Source: Shimia sp040225985 (GTDB lineage: Bacteria; Pseudomonadota; Alphaproteobacteria; Rhodobacterales; Rhodobacteraceae). Taken from it: 64,000 nucleotides of DNA. The stretch covers positions 141,543 to 205,542 of the forward strand of contig NZ_JBBPEU010000006.1 in the NCBI RefSeq assembly GCF_040225985.1, in the 5' to 3' direction. Under the pieces are notes generated by a model. It worked only from the letters and a program-made list of their open reading frames with translations, searched no databases and was not told the DNA's origin. How positions within the stretch are numbered: position 1 is the stretch's first letter; each line of letters begins with the position of its first letter. Positions 44,768 to 54,424 of the stretch are shown piece by piece. Position numbers and translations under genes: made by a program.

Positions 44768-47029
44768 ATGCCCGAAGGTGCAGCGAACCAGACCCCCATT
44801 GCCGAAGATGACCTGCTTGGCGGGGCCAACCGTATTCTTTTCGTGTCAGACAGCGGTGCCGGGCGCGGTATCGCCAATGCCTTGCGGTCCGTTGGGTATG
44901 AGGTGGACGGCGTTCTGGATAATTTCTCCAGAGGAACAACCTGGCGCCTGCAGCAGGACCTTTCCGACTATGGTGCCATATTCTGGAGTGCATCCGGAAA
45001 CGGGGCAGGCGACCAACACACCGACCCCGAGATGTTCGCAAACCTTACCGAGTATGTGACCGACGGTGGCCGGGTCTTCGTAACCGGCTATGACTCGGTG
45101 GCCAGTCCGCGCGATGACCGTTTGATTGCTTTTCTTGGGGGAACCGGAAGCCGCGACTTTGGTGGCCCCCGCCCGATCAACGATGTAGAGAGCAGCTTGA
45201 CCACCGGTGTGGTCGACATCCGCGGGCTTCAACCGCAGGATTACTATGGTGATTTGGATACCATATTTGTCGATCCTGATCTCGGCACGCAGGTGATCGT
45301 GCCCAGCAGCTATTTGGGGGGCGCGTCCTGGAGTTTGCGCCAGTTGGGCGAGGGCGAGATCGCTTATGTGTCCAACGGGCAGTCCGGCGGCGTAAATAGT
45401 AACTGGCGCAGTTGGGAGAACTCATCGGCGGACGGCACAGGGGTCTATAATGCCGCGATCCGAAATTTTGCCGCGTCCACAGAGCAGGGATTGCTGGTGA
45501 GTGCCAACCGGACCGCAACGGTGGACGGCGCTGATCTGTTGAGCAATGACAGCGATCCGGACAATGAACCGGTGTCGATCATCGCCGTGTCGGCCACAAG
45601 CGCGCTGGGCGCGGCGGTCACGTTGAACGCGGATGGAACGATCACCTATGATCCCACCGGATCGGCCACGATTCAGGCGCTGGACGAGGCGGACCGCGAA
45701 GAGGACAGCTTTACCTACACGATTGACGATGGGGTTGGTGGTACAGCAACGGCCACCGTGTACCTGAGGGTCAACGGGGTGGATGACGTGCCCGTCCAAA
45801 CCGGCGTGATTGATGTGAACAGCGCTTATTACGGCGAGGATTTCGCATGGCAGGTACCTTATGATCTGTTCGAGGATCTCTCGGGTGGTCCCGTGACCTA
45901 TGACATTCGGATGGCGGATGGTGGCGCCTTGCCGGACTGGCTGTCGTTCGACAACCGCACGCTTGGGTTTTCGGCCAGCGATATGGATGCGTCGCGCGAA
46001 GGCGATCTGGCGCTTCAGATCCTCGCGACTGAAACTGACGGGCAAAATGCCTTAACGGCGTTCACGCTGTCTATTGTCGGGGACGAGACGGTGGGGGGCA
46101 CAGCAGGAGATGATGACCTGACCGGCTTTGCCGGGGCGGATTTTGTCTTCGGGCTTGCTGGCAACGACACGCTGGCCGGGGCCGGGCGGGACGACACCGT
46201 GCATGGCGGCGACGGCAATGACAGTCTCTTTGGGGACGACGGTCACGATCTTCTGAGCGGTGGCACTGGTGATGACACAGTGGCCGGCGGAGAAGGATCA
46301 GACAGTGTCTATGGCGGGGACGGTCACGACAGCATCGAAGGGGGCAACGGTCCGGACTGGCTTTTGGGTATGGAGGGCAACGACACCATTGAAGGCGGGG
46401 CTGATCACGACCACGTCGGAGGCGGGGCAGGGGATGATGTCCTGAACGGGGGCCTTGGCAATGATACTATCGGGGGGAGTGACGGGCAGGATACGATCAC
46501 GGGGGACGACGGAAATCTGTCAGGGGGGCGTGACCGGCTTTATGGCGGCGCAGGCAATGACAGCATCTTTGGGGGGGCGTCGGGTGATTATCTCAATGGA
46601 GAAGATGGCGATGACACGTTGATTGGCGGGTATGGCAACGACACCATCCTTGGGGGTGCGGGGGACGATTTCATCTTCGGAGGGCTTGGTCGGGACCTTG
46701 TCACAGGTGGCGATGGCGCAGATCGCTTCTTCCTCAATGGGGCACTGCTCGGCGGAGATCACTTGCGGATTCACGATTATTCGGCGGCTGAGGGTGATAC
46801 GATCGTGATAGATGGATCGTTAGTCGACACGGCAGATTTCTGGGTGCGCACAACCAACGTGACATTGGTGAACCCGAATGAGGAGGCCGAGACATACAAT
46901 CAAGAGACCGCCCTTTTCTATCGTGGACAACGGATCGTCGAGTTCCTCAATGAAGATATCGACCGCGTCGTTTTGCGCCTTCCGGTGCCGGGTCCCGAGG
47001 GCGAGGTCGTGGTGTTTGATCTCGTGTGA
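44768..47029 (+). CDS. Large RTX protein with a flavodoxin/ThuA-like domain and cadherin-like domains
   Basis: This 753-residue protein lacks a Sec signal and is probably secreted by a type I system. Residues 20-235 look like a Rossmann/ThuA-like module (RILFVSDSGAGRGIANAL, AIFWSASGNGAGDQ, GRVFVTGYDS). A cadherin/VCBS-like domain spans 240-337 (DGADLLSNDSDPDNEPVSI), a dystroglycan-type domain 345-437, and RTX nonapeptides 441-655. The opening NQTPIAEDD looks like the first strand of the cadherin domain, as if the ThuA-like module were inserted there. A GGTGAG ribosome-binding site precedes the ATG. The function is unknown. Confidence 0.85.
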   Translation: MPEGAANQTPIAEDDLLGGANRILFVSDSGAGRGIANALRSVGYEVDGVLDNFSRGTTWRLQQDLSDYGAIFWSASGNGAGDQHTDPEMFANLTEYVTDGGRVFVTGYDSVASPRDDRLIAFLGGTGSRDFGGPRPINDVESSLTTGVVDIRGLQPQDYYGDLDTIFVDPDLGTQVIVPSSYLGGASWSLRQLGEGEIAYVSNGQSGGVNSNWRSWENSSADGTGVYNAAIRNFAASTEQGLLVSANRTATVDGADLLSNDSDPDNEPVSIIAVSATSALGAAVTLNADGTITYDPTGSATIQALDEADREEDSFTYTIDDGVGGTATATVYLRVNGVDDVPVQTGVIDVNSAYYGEDFAWQVPYDLFEDLSGGPVTYDIRMADGGALPDWLSFDNRTLGFSASDMDASREGDLALQILATETDGQNALTAFTLSIVGDETVGGTAGDDDLTGFAGADFVFGLAGNDTLAGAGRDDTVHGGDGNDSLFGDDGHDLLSGGTGDDTVAGGEGSDSVYGGDGHDSIEGGNGPDWLLGMEGNDTIEGGADHDHVGGGAGDDVLNGGLGNDTIGGSDGQDTITGDDGNLSGGRDRLYGGAGNDSIFGGASGDYLNGEDGDDTLIGGYGNDTILGGAGDDFIFGGLGRDLVTGGDGADRFFLNGALLGGDHLRIHDYSAAEGDTIVIDGSLVDTADFWVRTTNVTLVNPNEEAETYNQETALFYRGQRIVEFLNEDIDRVVLRLPVPGPEGEVVVFDLV

Positions 47030-47073
47030 TACCCGAACCCACGACGCAGCGCGCGGGGTTTTCATACCCGACG

Positions 47074-47096
47074 AAGGGGCCCAGGCGGGCCCCTTT
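47074..47096 (+). terminator. Hairpin after the RTX gene
   Basis: Arms AAGGGGCCC and GGGCCCCTT form a 9-bp perfect stem with an AGGC loop, 45 bases past the RTX stop. Only three T's follow, so termination may be moderate, but the position and stem strength fit. Confidence 0.65.
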
Positions 47097-47254
47097 CTGC
47101 CCGAGCGTGTTTCATACGAATTTCCCCACCGTCTCACAAAAGCGTCAAGCAGGTGTCGTCATGCTTGTGGAGACTCTCGGCGGGACGCATGTTTTATGCA
47201 AACATGCCGGGATGATCCCGTAAACGAAAGACTGCCAGGCGAGGATGGGCGCGC

Positions 47255-48091
47255 ATGAAAGCCAAACTTCTTTTGATCGTTCTGGACGGGGTGCCTTGGC
47301 GCAACTGGGACCTGTTCGGAAACCTTGAGGGCTGGGTTGATGCCGGCGCGGCGCACAAATGGCGGATGCGCTCGGTGCTGCCCTCGACCTCGGCCAGCTG
47401 CTATGCCTCGATCCACACCGGCGTGACGCCTGCGGTGCACGGGGTCACTGGCAATGACAATGTGTTCCGTGTCGGTCTGCCCGACATTTTCAGCCAGGTC
47501 CGGCTGGCAGGGGGTGTCACCGGAGCGGTCACCCATTCCTACTGGTCCGAGTTTTTTAACCGGGCCCCGTTTGATCCTGTGCGCGACATCGAATATGACG
47601 AACCCGAAAGCACCAGCATCAACCATGGCCGGTTTCACACGATGACCGGCTACAACATGCGCAACCAGATGACCCCCTCGGATGCGGACCTGTTCGCCAC
47701 GCTGACCATGCTGGGCGAGCGGTTCGGTATTGACTATGGCATCCTGCATACCTGCACGCTCGACTCGATGGGGCACCGATTTCAGCATGACTGCTATGAA
47801 ATGGACAATGCGATTTTTCACCTCGACGAAAAGCTTGCGCAATATGTTCGGCGGTGGCGTGACAGCGGCTATGAGGTTATTGTCACTGCCGACCACGGAC
47901 AGAATGCACGCGGCCATCACGGCGGACGCGGTGCGGATCAGCAGGATTTTGCGCTGTATTATTTCGGCGCAGCCGAGGGGCCGGACAGCGACACCTTGCT
48001 GGATCAGCGCCAACTGGCCCCCACGATCCTGACCCGACTGGGCGCCGAAATCCCCGACACGATGCAGCACGCCCCTTTCCTGAACGCCTGA
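47255..48091 (+). CDS. Alkaline-phosphatase-fold phosphodiesterase/nucleotide pyrophosphatase
   Basis: This 278-residue protein belongs to the type I phosphodiesterase superfamily. It shows the metal-binding VLDGVPWRNWD near residue 9, the nucleophile region STSASCYASIHTG near 45-57, DSMGHRFQHDC near 169 and VTADHGQNARGHHGG near 211-225, which together make a two-metal site. There is no signal peptide, so it is probably cytoplasmic. The substrate may be a nucleotide or phosphodiester and cannot be fixed from sequence. Confidence 0.85.
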   Translation: MKAKLLLIVLDGVPWRNWDLFGNLEGWVDAGAAHKWRMRSVLPSTSASCYASIHTGVTPAVHGVTGNDNVFRVGLPDIFSQVRLAGGVTGAVTHSYWSEFFNRAPFDPVRDIEYDEPESTSINHGRFHTMTGYNMRNQMTPSDADLFATLTMLGERFGIDYGILHTCTLDSMGHRFQHDCYEMDNAIFHLDEKLAQYVRRWRDSGYEVIVTADHGQNARGHHGGRGADQQDFALYYFGAAEGPDSDTLLDQRQLAPTILTRLGAEIPDTMQHAPFLNA

Positions 48092-48112
48092 CGTACCGCC
48101 GACGTGGACATG

Positions 48113-48146
48113 AAAAGGCCCGAAGTGGTTGCTCCGGGCCCTTTTT
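48113..48146 (+). terminator. Intrinsic terminator, possibly bidirectional
   Basis: The stem GGCCCG/CGGGCC (48117-48122 and 48135-48140) is followed by T5 and preceded by A4. It lies between convergent genes, so it can serve the phosphodiesterase gene and, less strongly, the permease gene on the other strand. Confidence 0.8.
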
Positions 48147-48169
48147 GCACGATAAGGCGCGCCTTGCCG

Positions 48170-49537
48170 TCAATAGAAATACCGCAGCCAGAGATACACG
48201 TTCGAAATCGCCAGCGTCAGGATCATGATCGGGAAGGCGATTTTCATGAAGGTGAGGAAGGGGATCGGCTGTTTGGCCTTTTCCGCGAATGCCGCCACGG
48301 TCAGGTTGGCGGACGCGCCCAGAAGCGTACCGTTCCCCCCAAGGCAGGCCCCAAGCGCCAGAGACCACCACAGCGGCTCGATCGCCTCGGGTCCGCCAAA
48401 GGTGTCGGCGGTGGATTCGATCAGCGGGATCATCGTCGCCACAAAGGGGATATTGTCGAGAATGGCCGACAAGATGCCCGAGGCCCAGAAGATAAAGAAG
48501 GCGGTTTTCATCATGTCGCCCTCGGTCAGTTCCAGCACTTTCTCTCCGAAATAGTCCAGCAGCCCCACATGTTCTACCCCGGCGACGATCACGAACAGGC
48601 CACCAAAGAAGAAGATGGTGATCCATTCGACCTCGCCAAAGATGTGGTGCACGGATTCCGACTGTTTCTCACCGTGCTGGTGGCCATAGGCCAAGAGCAT
48701 CAAGAGTGCGGCCCCGGCCAGCGCCGAGGTGCCCGGCTGAATGCCATATCCATGCCCAAGCGTGAAGCCTGCTAGCACAAGGGCCAGAACACCCAGCGAC
48801 TTGAACATTAGCGGATAGTTGGTGATCGCTTCGGTTTCGTCGAATTTCATGATGCGGGCGCTGGCCTCGGGCGGGATCGCGGCCAGTTCCTTGCGGTTCA
48901 TCAGGTAAATGATGCCGGTCAGGATCACGAGGCAGATCGCGGAAATCGGTGCGAGATTCACGACGAAATCATTAAAGCTGAGCCCCGCGGCCGAGCCGAT
49001 GATGATGTTGGGCGGGTCGCCGATCAGGGTGGCGGTGCCGCCGACATTCGAGGCGAGGATTTCGGCCAGGAAGAACGGGAATACCCGCACCCCCAGTGCG
49101 TCGGTAATCAACAGCGTGATCGGCGCGATCAGAAGCACCGTGGTCACGTTGTCCAGAAGCGCCGAGAACACCGCCGTGATCAGCGTCAGCATGATCAGGA
49201 TGCCGGTGGGGTTGGCCTTGACCAGCTTGGCGGCCTTGATCGCCACGTATTGAAACAACCCGCATTTCGACGTGATGCCGACGATCACCATCATGCCGAT
49301 CAAAAGCGCCAGCGTGTTGGAATCGACGCCTGCAATCGCCTGTTCCTGGTTGATGATCCCGAACAGAACCATCAGCGACGCGCCCAGCATCGCCAGAACG
49401 GCGCGGTTCAGTTTCTCGGTGATCAGTACGGCATAGACAAGCAGCAGGATGCCGGTGGCGACCCACAGGGGCGAGATGCCCAACAGGTCGGGAACGGAGA
49501 ACGCGACGTCTCCGTGAGAACTGGAATGTTCGGTCAA
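48170..49537 (-). CDS. SLC13/ArsB-NhaD-type permease
   Basis: This 455-residue ion-transporter-superfamily protein has eleven or twelve helices. Two pseudo-repeats contain the family hairpins ALLDNVTTVLLIAPITLLI with GGTATLIGDPPNIIIGSA, and AILDNIPFVATMIPLI with CLGGNGTLLGASANL. These match the P-protein/NhaD/ArsB branch. It is unlikely to be the main arsenite pump since Acr3 is present; a Na+/H+ antiporter or anion carrier is more plausible. A CBS-domain gene lies 46 bases upstream in the same direction... that is, it precedes this gene at 49584-50072 on the same strand but the two are 46 bases apart with the CBS gene first. Confidence 0.85.
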   Translation of the reverse strand: MTEHSSSHGDVAFSVPDLLGISPLWVATGILLLVYAVLITEKLNRAVLAMLGASLMVLFGIINQEQAIAGVDSNTLALLIGMMVIVGITSKCGLFQYVAIKAAKLVKANPTGILIMLTLITAVFSALLDNVTTVLLIAPITLLITDALGVRVFPFFLAEILASNVGGTATLIGDPPNIIIGSAAGLSFNDFVVNLAPISAICLVILTGIIYLMNRKELAAIPPEASARIMKFDETEAITNYPLMFKSLGVLALVLAGFTLGHGYGIQPGTSALAGAALLMLLAYGHQHGEKQSESVHHIFGEVEWITIFFFGGLFVIVAGVEHVGLLDYFGEKVLELTEGDMMKTAFFIFWASGILSAILDNIPFVATMIPLIESTADTFGGPEAIEPLWWSLALGACLGGNGTLLGASANLTVAAFAEKAKQPIPFLTFMKIAFPIMILTLAISNVYLWLRYFY

Positions 49538-49583
49538 GGTATTGGTCCGGTGTGAAGGAGGAGAATTTCAGAAGAGGAGGGGG

Positions 49584-50072
49584 TTAGCTCAGAACGCTGT
49601 CGAGAAGCGAGTTGCTGCAGACCGTGCCGACGAATTTGCCGGTCTCGGGGTCCACAAGGATCACGTGGCGCTTGTACTTATAGATCAGGAAGACGCCTTC
49701 CATGACCGGCGTGTCCGGTGCGGCCACGGGGATATTGTCGGGGTTCGACAGGTTGTCCGAGACCTTTTCGAATTTCAACTGCGCGATCCGCGCGTCGAAA
49801 TCTTCCTTGGACAGGTTCATGAAGCTGAGCGATCCGATGCCGGCCCGGGTTGTCTCCGAGTTCAGGCCAATCGTGGCCGCGCTGGGCAAGATCAGCTTCA
49901 GAAGCGTCGGCGCGGTAAACACACCGACATATTTGCCGTTTTCATCCACGACCGGCAGAAACCGTGCGCGGCTGTGCCGGATCATCTGAAAAGCGGTGGC
50001 AACGCTTTCATCCGGATGAATCGTGAGTTGGTTCTCGGGCGGAACCATCACGTCAAAACAAGTCAGACCCAT
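49584..50072 (-). CDS. Two-CBS-domain protein
   Basis: This 162-residue protein consists of two CBS motifs (TCFDVMVPPENQLTIHPDES... RARFLPVVDENGKYVGVF at about 3-55, and IPVAAPDTPVMEGVFLIYKYK... FVGTVCSNS at about 113-157) separated by a helical linker. CBS pairs bind adenine nucleotides and regulate partner proteins. It precedes the SLC13-type permease gene with a 46-base gap and probably modulates that transporter. Confidence 0.85.
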   Translation of the reverse strand: MGLTCFDVMVPPENQLTIHPDESVATAFQMIRHSRARFLPVVDENGKYVGVFTAPTLLKLILPSAATIGLNSETTRAGIGSLSFMNLSKEDFDARIAQLKFEKVSDNLSNPDNIPVAAPDTPVMEGVFLIYKYKRHVILVDPETGKFVGTVCSNSLLDSVLS

Positions 50073-50339
50073 TTCGAGACCTCAATCAGTGGCAGCAGGA
50101 TGTCCTGCCTGTTGCCTGTCCGGTCTCCTCCTCCGCTGTGCCTCCTCGCACGGCAAATGGGACAGACGCCCGGCGGAATGACATGTGTCAATCCCGCGAG
50201 GCGCGCGCTTCATTCCACGATTCATCCCCCTTGGCCAGAGCAAAAAAGGAGCCGTGCCACATCTTTTTCTCGGCGCATGGTGCTGAATAAAAAGAAGTAT
50301 TTTGCCGGTATGTTTGTCGGCGTGTTCTATGGCTCGCGG
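50073..50339. other. Intergenic region between cysG and the CBS gene
   Basis: This 267-base stretch has no convincing gene or terminator hairpin. It should contain the promoter of the CBS-permease operon (minus strand) and the end of the nas operon transcript. An AT-rich patch at about 50285-50305 is the most promoter-like segment. Confidence 0.45.
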
Positions 50340-51734
50340 TCACACCACGACGAGCGGCACCCTCTTTTTGCCGGTCTCAACGGTCTTGGAGTAGCGCAGG
50401 ATCAGGACTGCGGGGTTCTTGATACCCTTTTCGGCCAAGACCTCGGGCAGGGCACCAAGGCTTGCCTCTACCTGACGTTCTTCGCGTGTGCTGACCTGTT
50501 CGACAATCTCGATCGGCAAATCCGCAGGCACGCCCCGTGCCAGCAGGTTGGCTCGGATCGTCGGGGCCTGCGCGACGGCCATGTAAAACACCACGGTCGT
50601 GCCGGGGCGGGTCAATTCCGACCAATCCGGTTCGGCATCGCCGGGTTTGCAGGTGCCCGTGGCCAGAACCAGCCGGTCGGTCTTGCCGCGTTCTGTCAGG
50701 GCCCTTCCCAGAGATGCCGCAGCCCCGCTAGCGGCGGTGATGCCGGGCACGATCTCGATCGGGATTCCGGCGACGCGGGCGGCGTCAAGTTCTTCGGTTG
50801 CGCGTCCGAACACGGCGGGATCGCCAGATTTCAAGCGCACGACATTCTGGCCCCGGCGGGCGGCGTTCAGGATCACGGCGTTGATCCGTTCCTGTGGCCA
50901 GTTGTGCGTGCCAAGCGCCTTGCCCACATAGACGCGTTCGGCATCGCGCCGCGCGAGTTCGAGAATATCGGGATCGACCAGACGGTCATAGAAAATCACG
51001 TCCGCCTCTTGCAGCCGTTCGACTGCGCGCAGGGTCAGAAGATCACGCGCGCCCGGGCCTGCACCCACAAGGGCGATGTGACCCGTTTCCGTGGGCGCTT
51101 CGCCGGTTTGGGCGATGCGGGTCTTGAGCATTTCGGCGGCCTTGCGTTCGGATCCTGCGCGGAACATCTGCCATTCGGGCCCTGAAAAGACCGTGCGCCA
51201 GAATTTCAGGCGGGGCTGGCCGGCGGGGATACGCGCGGCGACGGCATCGCGCAGGCGTCCGGCCAGCGCGGCAAAGCGGCCAAGCGACGGGTCGAGCATC
51301 TGTTCGATCTCCGTGCGGATGCGGCGCGCCAGCACCGGGGCGGTGCCTTCGGTGCCAATGGCCACGACCACCGGGTCCCGATCGACGATGGACGGGGTGG
51401 TGATGTCGCAGAGCGCGGGTTGATCCACAACGTTGACGGTCGCCCCGGCCTGCTTGGCCAGCTTGTGCAGCGCCTTGTCCCGTGCCTCGTTCCCCGTGGC
51501 CAGAAACACTATGGCCGTGTCTGCGAAGTGGTCGGCGGTAACGGGGCTGGGATCATGGGTGATACGTTTCTGATCGGCCAGCGCCTGCAATTCGGGGTCC
51601 AGTTCCGGGGCAAGGACAGTGATCCGCGCCGAAGTCTTCAGCATCAGGCGGCATTTCTGGGCCGCCGTTTCTCCGCCGCCGGCGATGACCACGCTTCGGT
51701 CGCGCAGCTTGATGAACATCGGGAAAGCATCCAT
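50340..51734 (-). CDS. cysG: Siroheme synthase
   Basis: This 464-residue trifunctional enzyme begins with the NAD-binding dehydrogenase/ferrochelatase module (DAFPMFIKLRDRSVVIAGGG) and continues with the uroporphyrinogen-III methyltransferase module (GHIALVGAGPGARDLLTLRA near residue 220, VYVGKALGTHNWPQ). It makes siroheme, the cofactor of NirB encoded upstream, which explains its place at the end of the nitrate operon. The ATG at 51734 has a GAAAGG upstream and fits the family start. Confidence 0.95.
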   Translation of the reverse strand: MDAFPMFIKLRDRSVVIAGGGETAAQKCRLMLKTSARITVLAPELDPELQALADQKRITHDPSPVTADHFADTAIVFLATGNEARDKALHKLAKQAGATVNVVDQPALCDITTPSIVDRDPVVVAIGTEGTAPVLARRIRTEIEQMLDPSLGRFAALAGRLRDAVAARIPAGQPRLKFWRTVFSGPEWQMFRAGSERKAAEMLKTRIAQTGEAPTETGHIALVGAGPGARDLLTLRAVERLQEADVIFYDRLVDPDILELARRDAERVYVGKALGTHNWPQERINAVILNAARRGQNVVRLKSGDPAVFGRATEELDAARVAGIPIEIVPGITAASGAAASLGRALTERGKTDRLVLATGTCKPGDAEPDWSELTRPGTTVVFYMAVAQAPTIRANLLARGVPADLPIEIVEQVSTREERQVEASLGALPEVLAEKGIKNPAVLILRYSKTVETGKKRVPLVVV

Positions 51735-51754
51735 GGCAGGGCCTTTCTTTCGGG

Positions 51755-54424
51755 TTATTCCGCCGCGTGGCGGGCGTTGGCATTGGCCAGTAGCGCGGCC
51801 AGTTCGGGGCGGCACGAGCCGCAGTTCGATCCGGCCTCAAGCGCCGTACCGATCTGCTCGACCGAGACAAGGTTCTGGCGCGTGATCGCGTCGAGAATGG
51901 TGTTCACGCCCACGTTGAAACAGGCGCAGACCGTGGCACCGGGGTCAGGTTGATCGGCGCCGGGGCGCCCGGCCAGTATGGCGGCAGACAGACTGCCGCC
52001 CATGCGGCCCGCCGCCCAACTGCGCGAGACTGAAACGGGGCCAGGCGCGCAGTAGAGTGCCGCCAGAACCTTGCCGTCCTGATGCAGGGCGATCCGCGCG
52101 GTGCCGCGCGTTGTGTCGATCACACTGCTGGCGGTGGCATCGGGCAGGGCGAACAGGGCGCGCGCGTAGCTTTGCCAGTCCTCCGGCGTCTCGGCCCCCG
52201 CCAGTTCGGCCCGCCAGCCGCGCGCATGGCGCGCTGTGGCCCAATAGTCCGACGCAGGGTGTATGGTCTCGGTCGACACGGCGAACCCATACCATGCCGG
52301 GGCCAAAGGGCGGATGCGGACCATGGCGGCCTTGGAGTCCGGTTGTCCCGACACCGGATCGGTGATTGCGGGCACCACCGCGCTGATCCGACCCGCGCTG
52401 GCATATTCCGAGGTCCAGTGGATCGGCGCAAAAGCCGTGCCCGCCTGCACCCGGTCAGTGATCAGGGCGCGCAGGATGGCCTGCCCGTGGTCCGAGGTGA
52501 CTGTGACCAGGTCGGCATCCCGGATGCCGTGTTGGACGGCATCTTCGGGGTGGAGTTCGAGATAGGGTTCGGCCATGTGACTGTTCAGACGCGGCGACTT
52601 GGCGGTGCGCGTCATCGTGTGCCACTGGTCCCGGATCCGGCCCGTGTTCAGGCGCAGAGTGTCCGGTGAGACCGCAGGTTCAGGGGCATTGTGTACCGCC
52701 AACATCCGCGCGCGGCCCGATTGGGTATAGAACGCCCCGTCAGCGAACATGCGCCCGCTGCCCCCGGGCCGGGGGGCAGGAACGGGCCAACGGGTGGGTT
52801 CAAAACCCTCGAACGCGGCATCCGACAGCGCCGCCAGACCGGAAATGTCAAAGTCGCGCCCCTCGGCGGCGGCAAGGCCGGACAGGGCGGCGTATTCCCG
52901 GAAAATATCAACCGGATTTGCGTAGGCAAATGCGTCGGACCAGCCCATGCGGCGGCCGACATCGCTCAGGATGTCCCAGTCATGGCGGGCTTCGCCCATC
53001 GGCGGCAGGAGCGCGCGCTGACGCGAGATCATCCGCTCGGAATTGGTGACGGTTCCGTCCTTTTCGCCCCAACCGGTAGCGGGCAACACCACATCTGCCA
53101 GCCGCGCCGTGTCGGTGTCGGCAGAAAGGTCGGACACGACCACGAAGTCACAGCTTTCAATCGCGGCCCTGACCTTGTCCGCGTCTGGCAATGAGACCAC
53201 GGGGTTGGTGCACATGATCCAGAGCGCCTTTATCTTGCCCCGGCCCACGGCATCAAACAGGTCGACCGCCTTGAGCCCCGCTTGCGTGGGCATCTCCGGC
53301 GCCGTCCAGAAGCCCTGCACCACGTCGCGGTGGCGGGGGTTTTCGATATCGAGATGACAGGCCAGCATATTGGCCAGACCCCCAACCTCGCGCCCGCCCA
53401 TGGCGTTGGGTTGCCCCGTGACCGAAAACGGCCCGCAACCCGGTTTGCCGATACGTCCGGTGGCCAGGTGACAGTTCAGGATCGCGTTCACCTTGTCACT
53501 GCCCTGGCGCGACTGGTTCACGCCCTGCGAAAAGACGGTCACGGTTTTCTCGGTGCCGATCCACCAAGTCAGGAAAGTCTGAAGGGCGCTATGGTCAAGC
53601 CCTGTGATGGCGGCGTCCTCGCCCGAGGCGGCGTTCAGCGCGTCCTCGAACCCTTCGACATGCTCGGCCACAAAGGCGCTGTCGACGCAGCCCTGTTGAT
53701 GAATTTCCGACAAAAGCCGGTTGAACAGGGCGATGTCCGTGCCCGGTTTGATCGGCAGGTGCAGATCTGCGATGTCACAGGTGGCGGTGCGGCGCGGGTC
53801 GATATTGACCACTTTCATGCCGGGCCGCGCCTTCTTGGCCGCGACAATGCGCTGGAACAGAACCGGATGACACCACGCAAGGTTCGACCCCACCAGAACG
53901 ATCAGGTCGGCCTGTTCCAGATCCTCGTAGATGCCCGGAACGGTGTCAGTGCCAAAGGCGCGCTTATGGCCTGCCACGGTCGAGGCCATGCAAAGCCGCG
54001 AATTGGTGTCGATATTGGCCGAACCGATGAAGCCTTTCATCAGTTTGTTGGCGACATAGTAATCCTCGGTCAACAACTGCCCCGAGACGTAGAACGCCAC
54101 GCTGTCGGGGCCGTGGTCGGCAATCGCCTGTTTGAACCGGTCCGCCACAAGATCAAGTGCCGCGTCCCAGTTTGCGGTTTGCCCCCCGATCTTCGGGGCC
54201 AGCAGGCGGCCCTCGGGATCAAAGGTTTCGCCAAGCGCAGACCCCTTGGAACAAAGTCGTCCCAGATTTGCGGGGTGGTCCGGGTCGCCCTTGATTTTGA
54301 CGCCGCCCGAGCCGTCCAAGGTGGCCAGAACCCCGCAGCCGACGCCGCAATAGGGGCAGGTGGTGCGGATGGTTTGGCCCGCCTCTGTGCCGCGCGCGGC
54401 TGCGGGAAAGTCTGCCCCGTCCAT
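51755..54424 (-). CDS. nasA: Assimilatory nitrate reductase catalytic subunit
   Basis: This 889-residue molybdopterin enzyme reduces nitrate to nitrite. The N-terminal [4Fe-4S] site uses CPYCGVGC (Cys23, 26, 30) and Cys58 in GRLCSKGS; molybdopterin domains follow. At the C-terminus a BFD-like [2Fe-2S] domain (CACFNVGVNTI... NCGSCRPEL) is present, as in Klebsiella-type NasA. ATG at 54424 overlaps the nirD stop; a GTG one codon earlier is also possible. By analogy with Paracoccus it may receive electrons from NirB through NirD, as no separate NADH oxidoreductase is encoded. Confidence 0.94.
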   Translation of the reverse strand: MDGADFPAAARGTEAGQTIRTTCPYCGVGCGVLATLDGSGGVKIKGDPDHPANLGRLCSKGSALGETFDPEGRLLAPKIGGQTANWDAALDLVADRFKQAIADHGPDSVAFYVSGQLLTEDYYVANKLMKGFIGSANIDTNSRLCMASTVAGHKRAFGTDTVPGIYEDLEQADLIVLVGSNLAWCHPVLFQRIVAAKKARPGMKVVNIDPRRTATCDIADLHLPIKPGTDIALFNRLLSEIHQQGCVDSAFVAEHVEGFEDALNAASGEDAAITGLDHSALQTFLTWWIGTEKTVTVFSQGVNQSRQGSDKVNAILNCHLATGRIGKPGCGPFSVTGQPNAMGGREVGGLANMLACHLDIENPRHRDVVQGFWTAPEMPTQAGLKAVDLFDAVGRGKIKALWIMCTNPVVSLPDADKVRAAIESCDFVVVSDLSADTDTARLADVVLPATGWGEKDGTVTNSERMISRQRALLPPMGEARHDWDILSDVGRRMGWSDAFAYANPVDIFREYAALSGLAAAEGRDFDISGLAALSDAAFEGFEPTRWPVPAPRPGGSGRMFADGAFYTQSGRARMLAVHNAPEPAVSPDTLRLNTGRIRDQWHTMTRTAKSPRLNSHMAEPYLELHPEDAVQHGIRDADLVTVTSDHGQAILRALITDRVQAGTAFAPIHWTSEYASAGRISAVVPAITDPVSGQPDSKAAMVRIRPLAPAWYGFAVSTETIHPASDYWATARHARGWRAELAGAETPEDWQSYARALFALPDATASSVIDTTRGTARIALHQDGKVLAALYCAPGPVSVSRSWAAGRMGGSLSAAILAGRPGADQPDPGATVCACFNVGVNTILDAITRQNLVSVEQIGTALEAGSNCGSCRPELAALLANANARHAAE

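Noticed and set aside
49542..51185. 547-residue plus-strand frame across the CBS gene, the gap and cysG
   Set aside because: Runs antisense through two well-supported genes; no ribosome-binding site or known motif.
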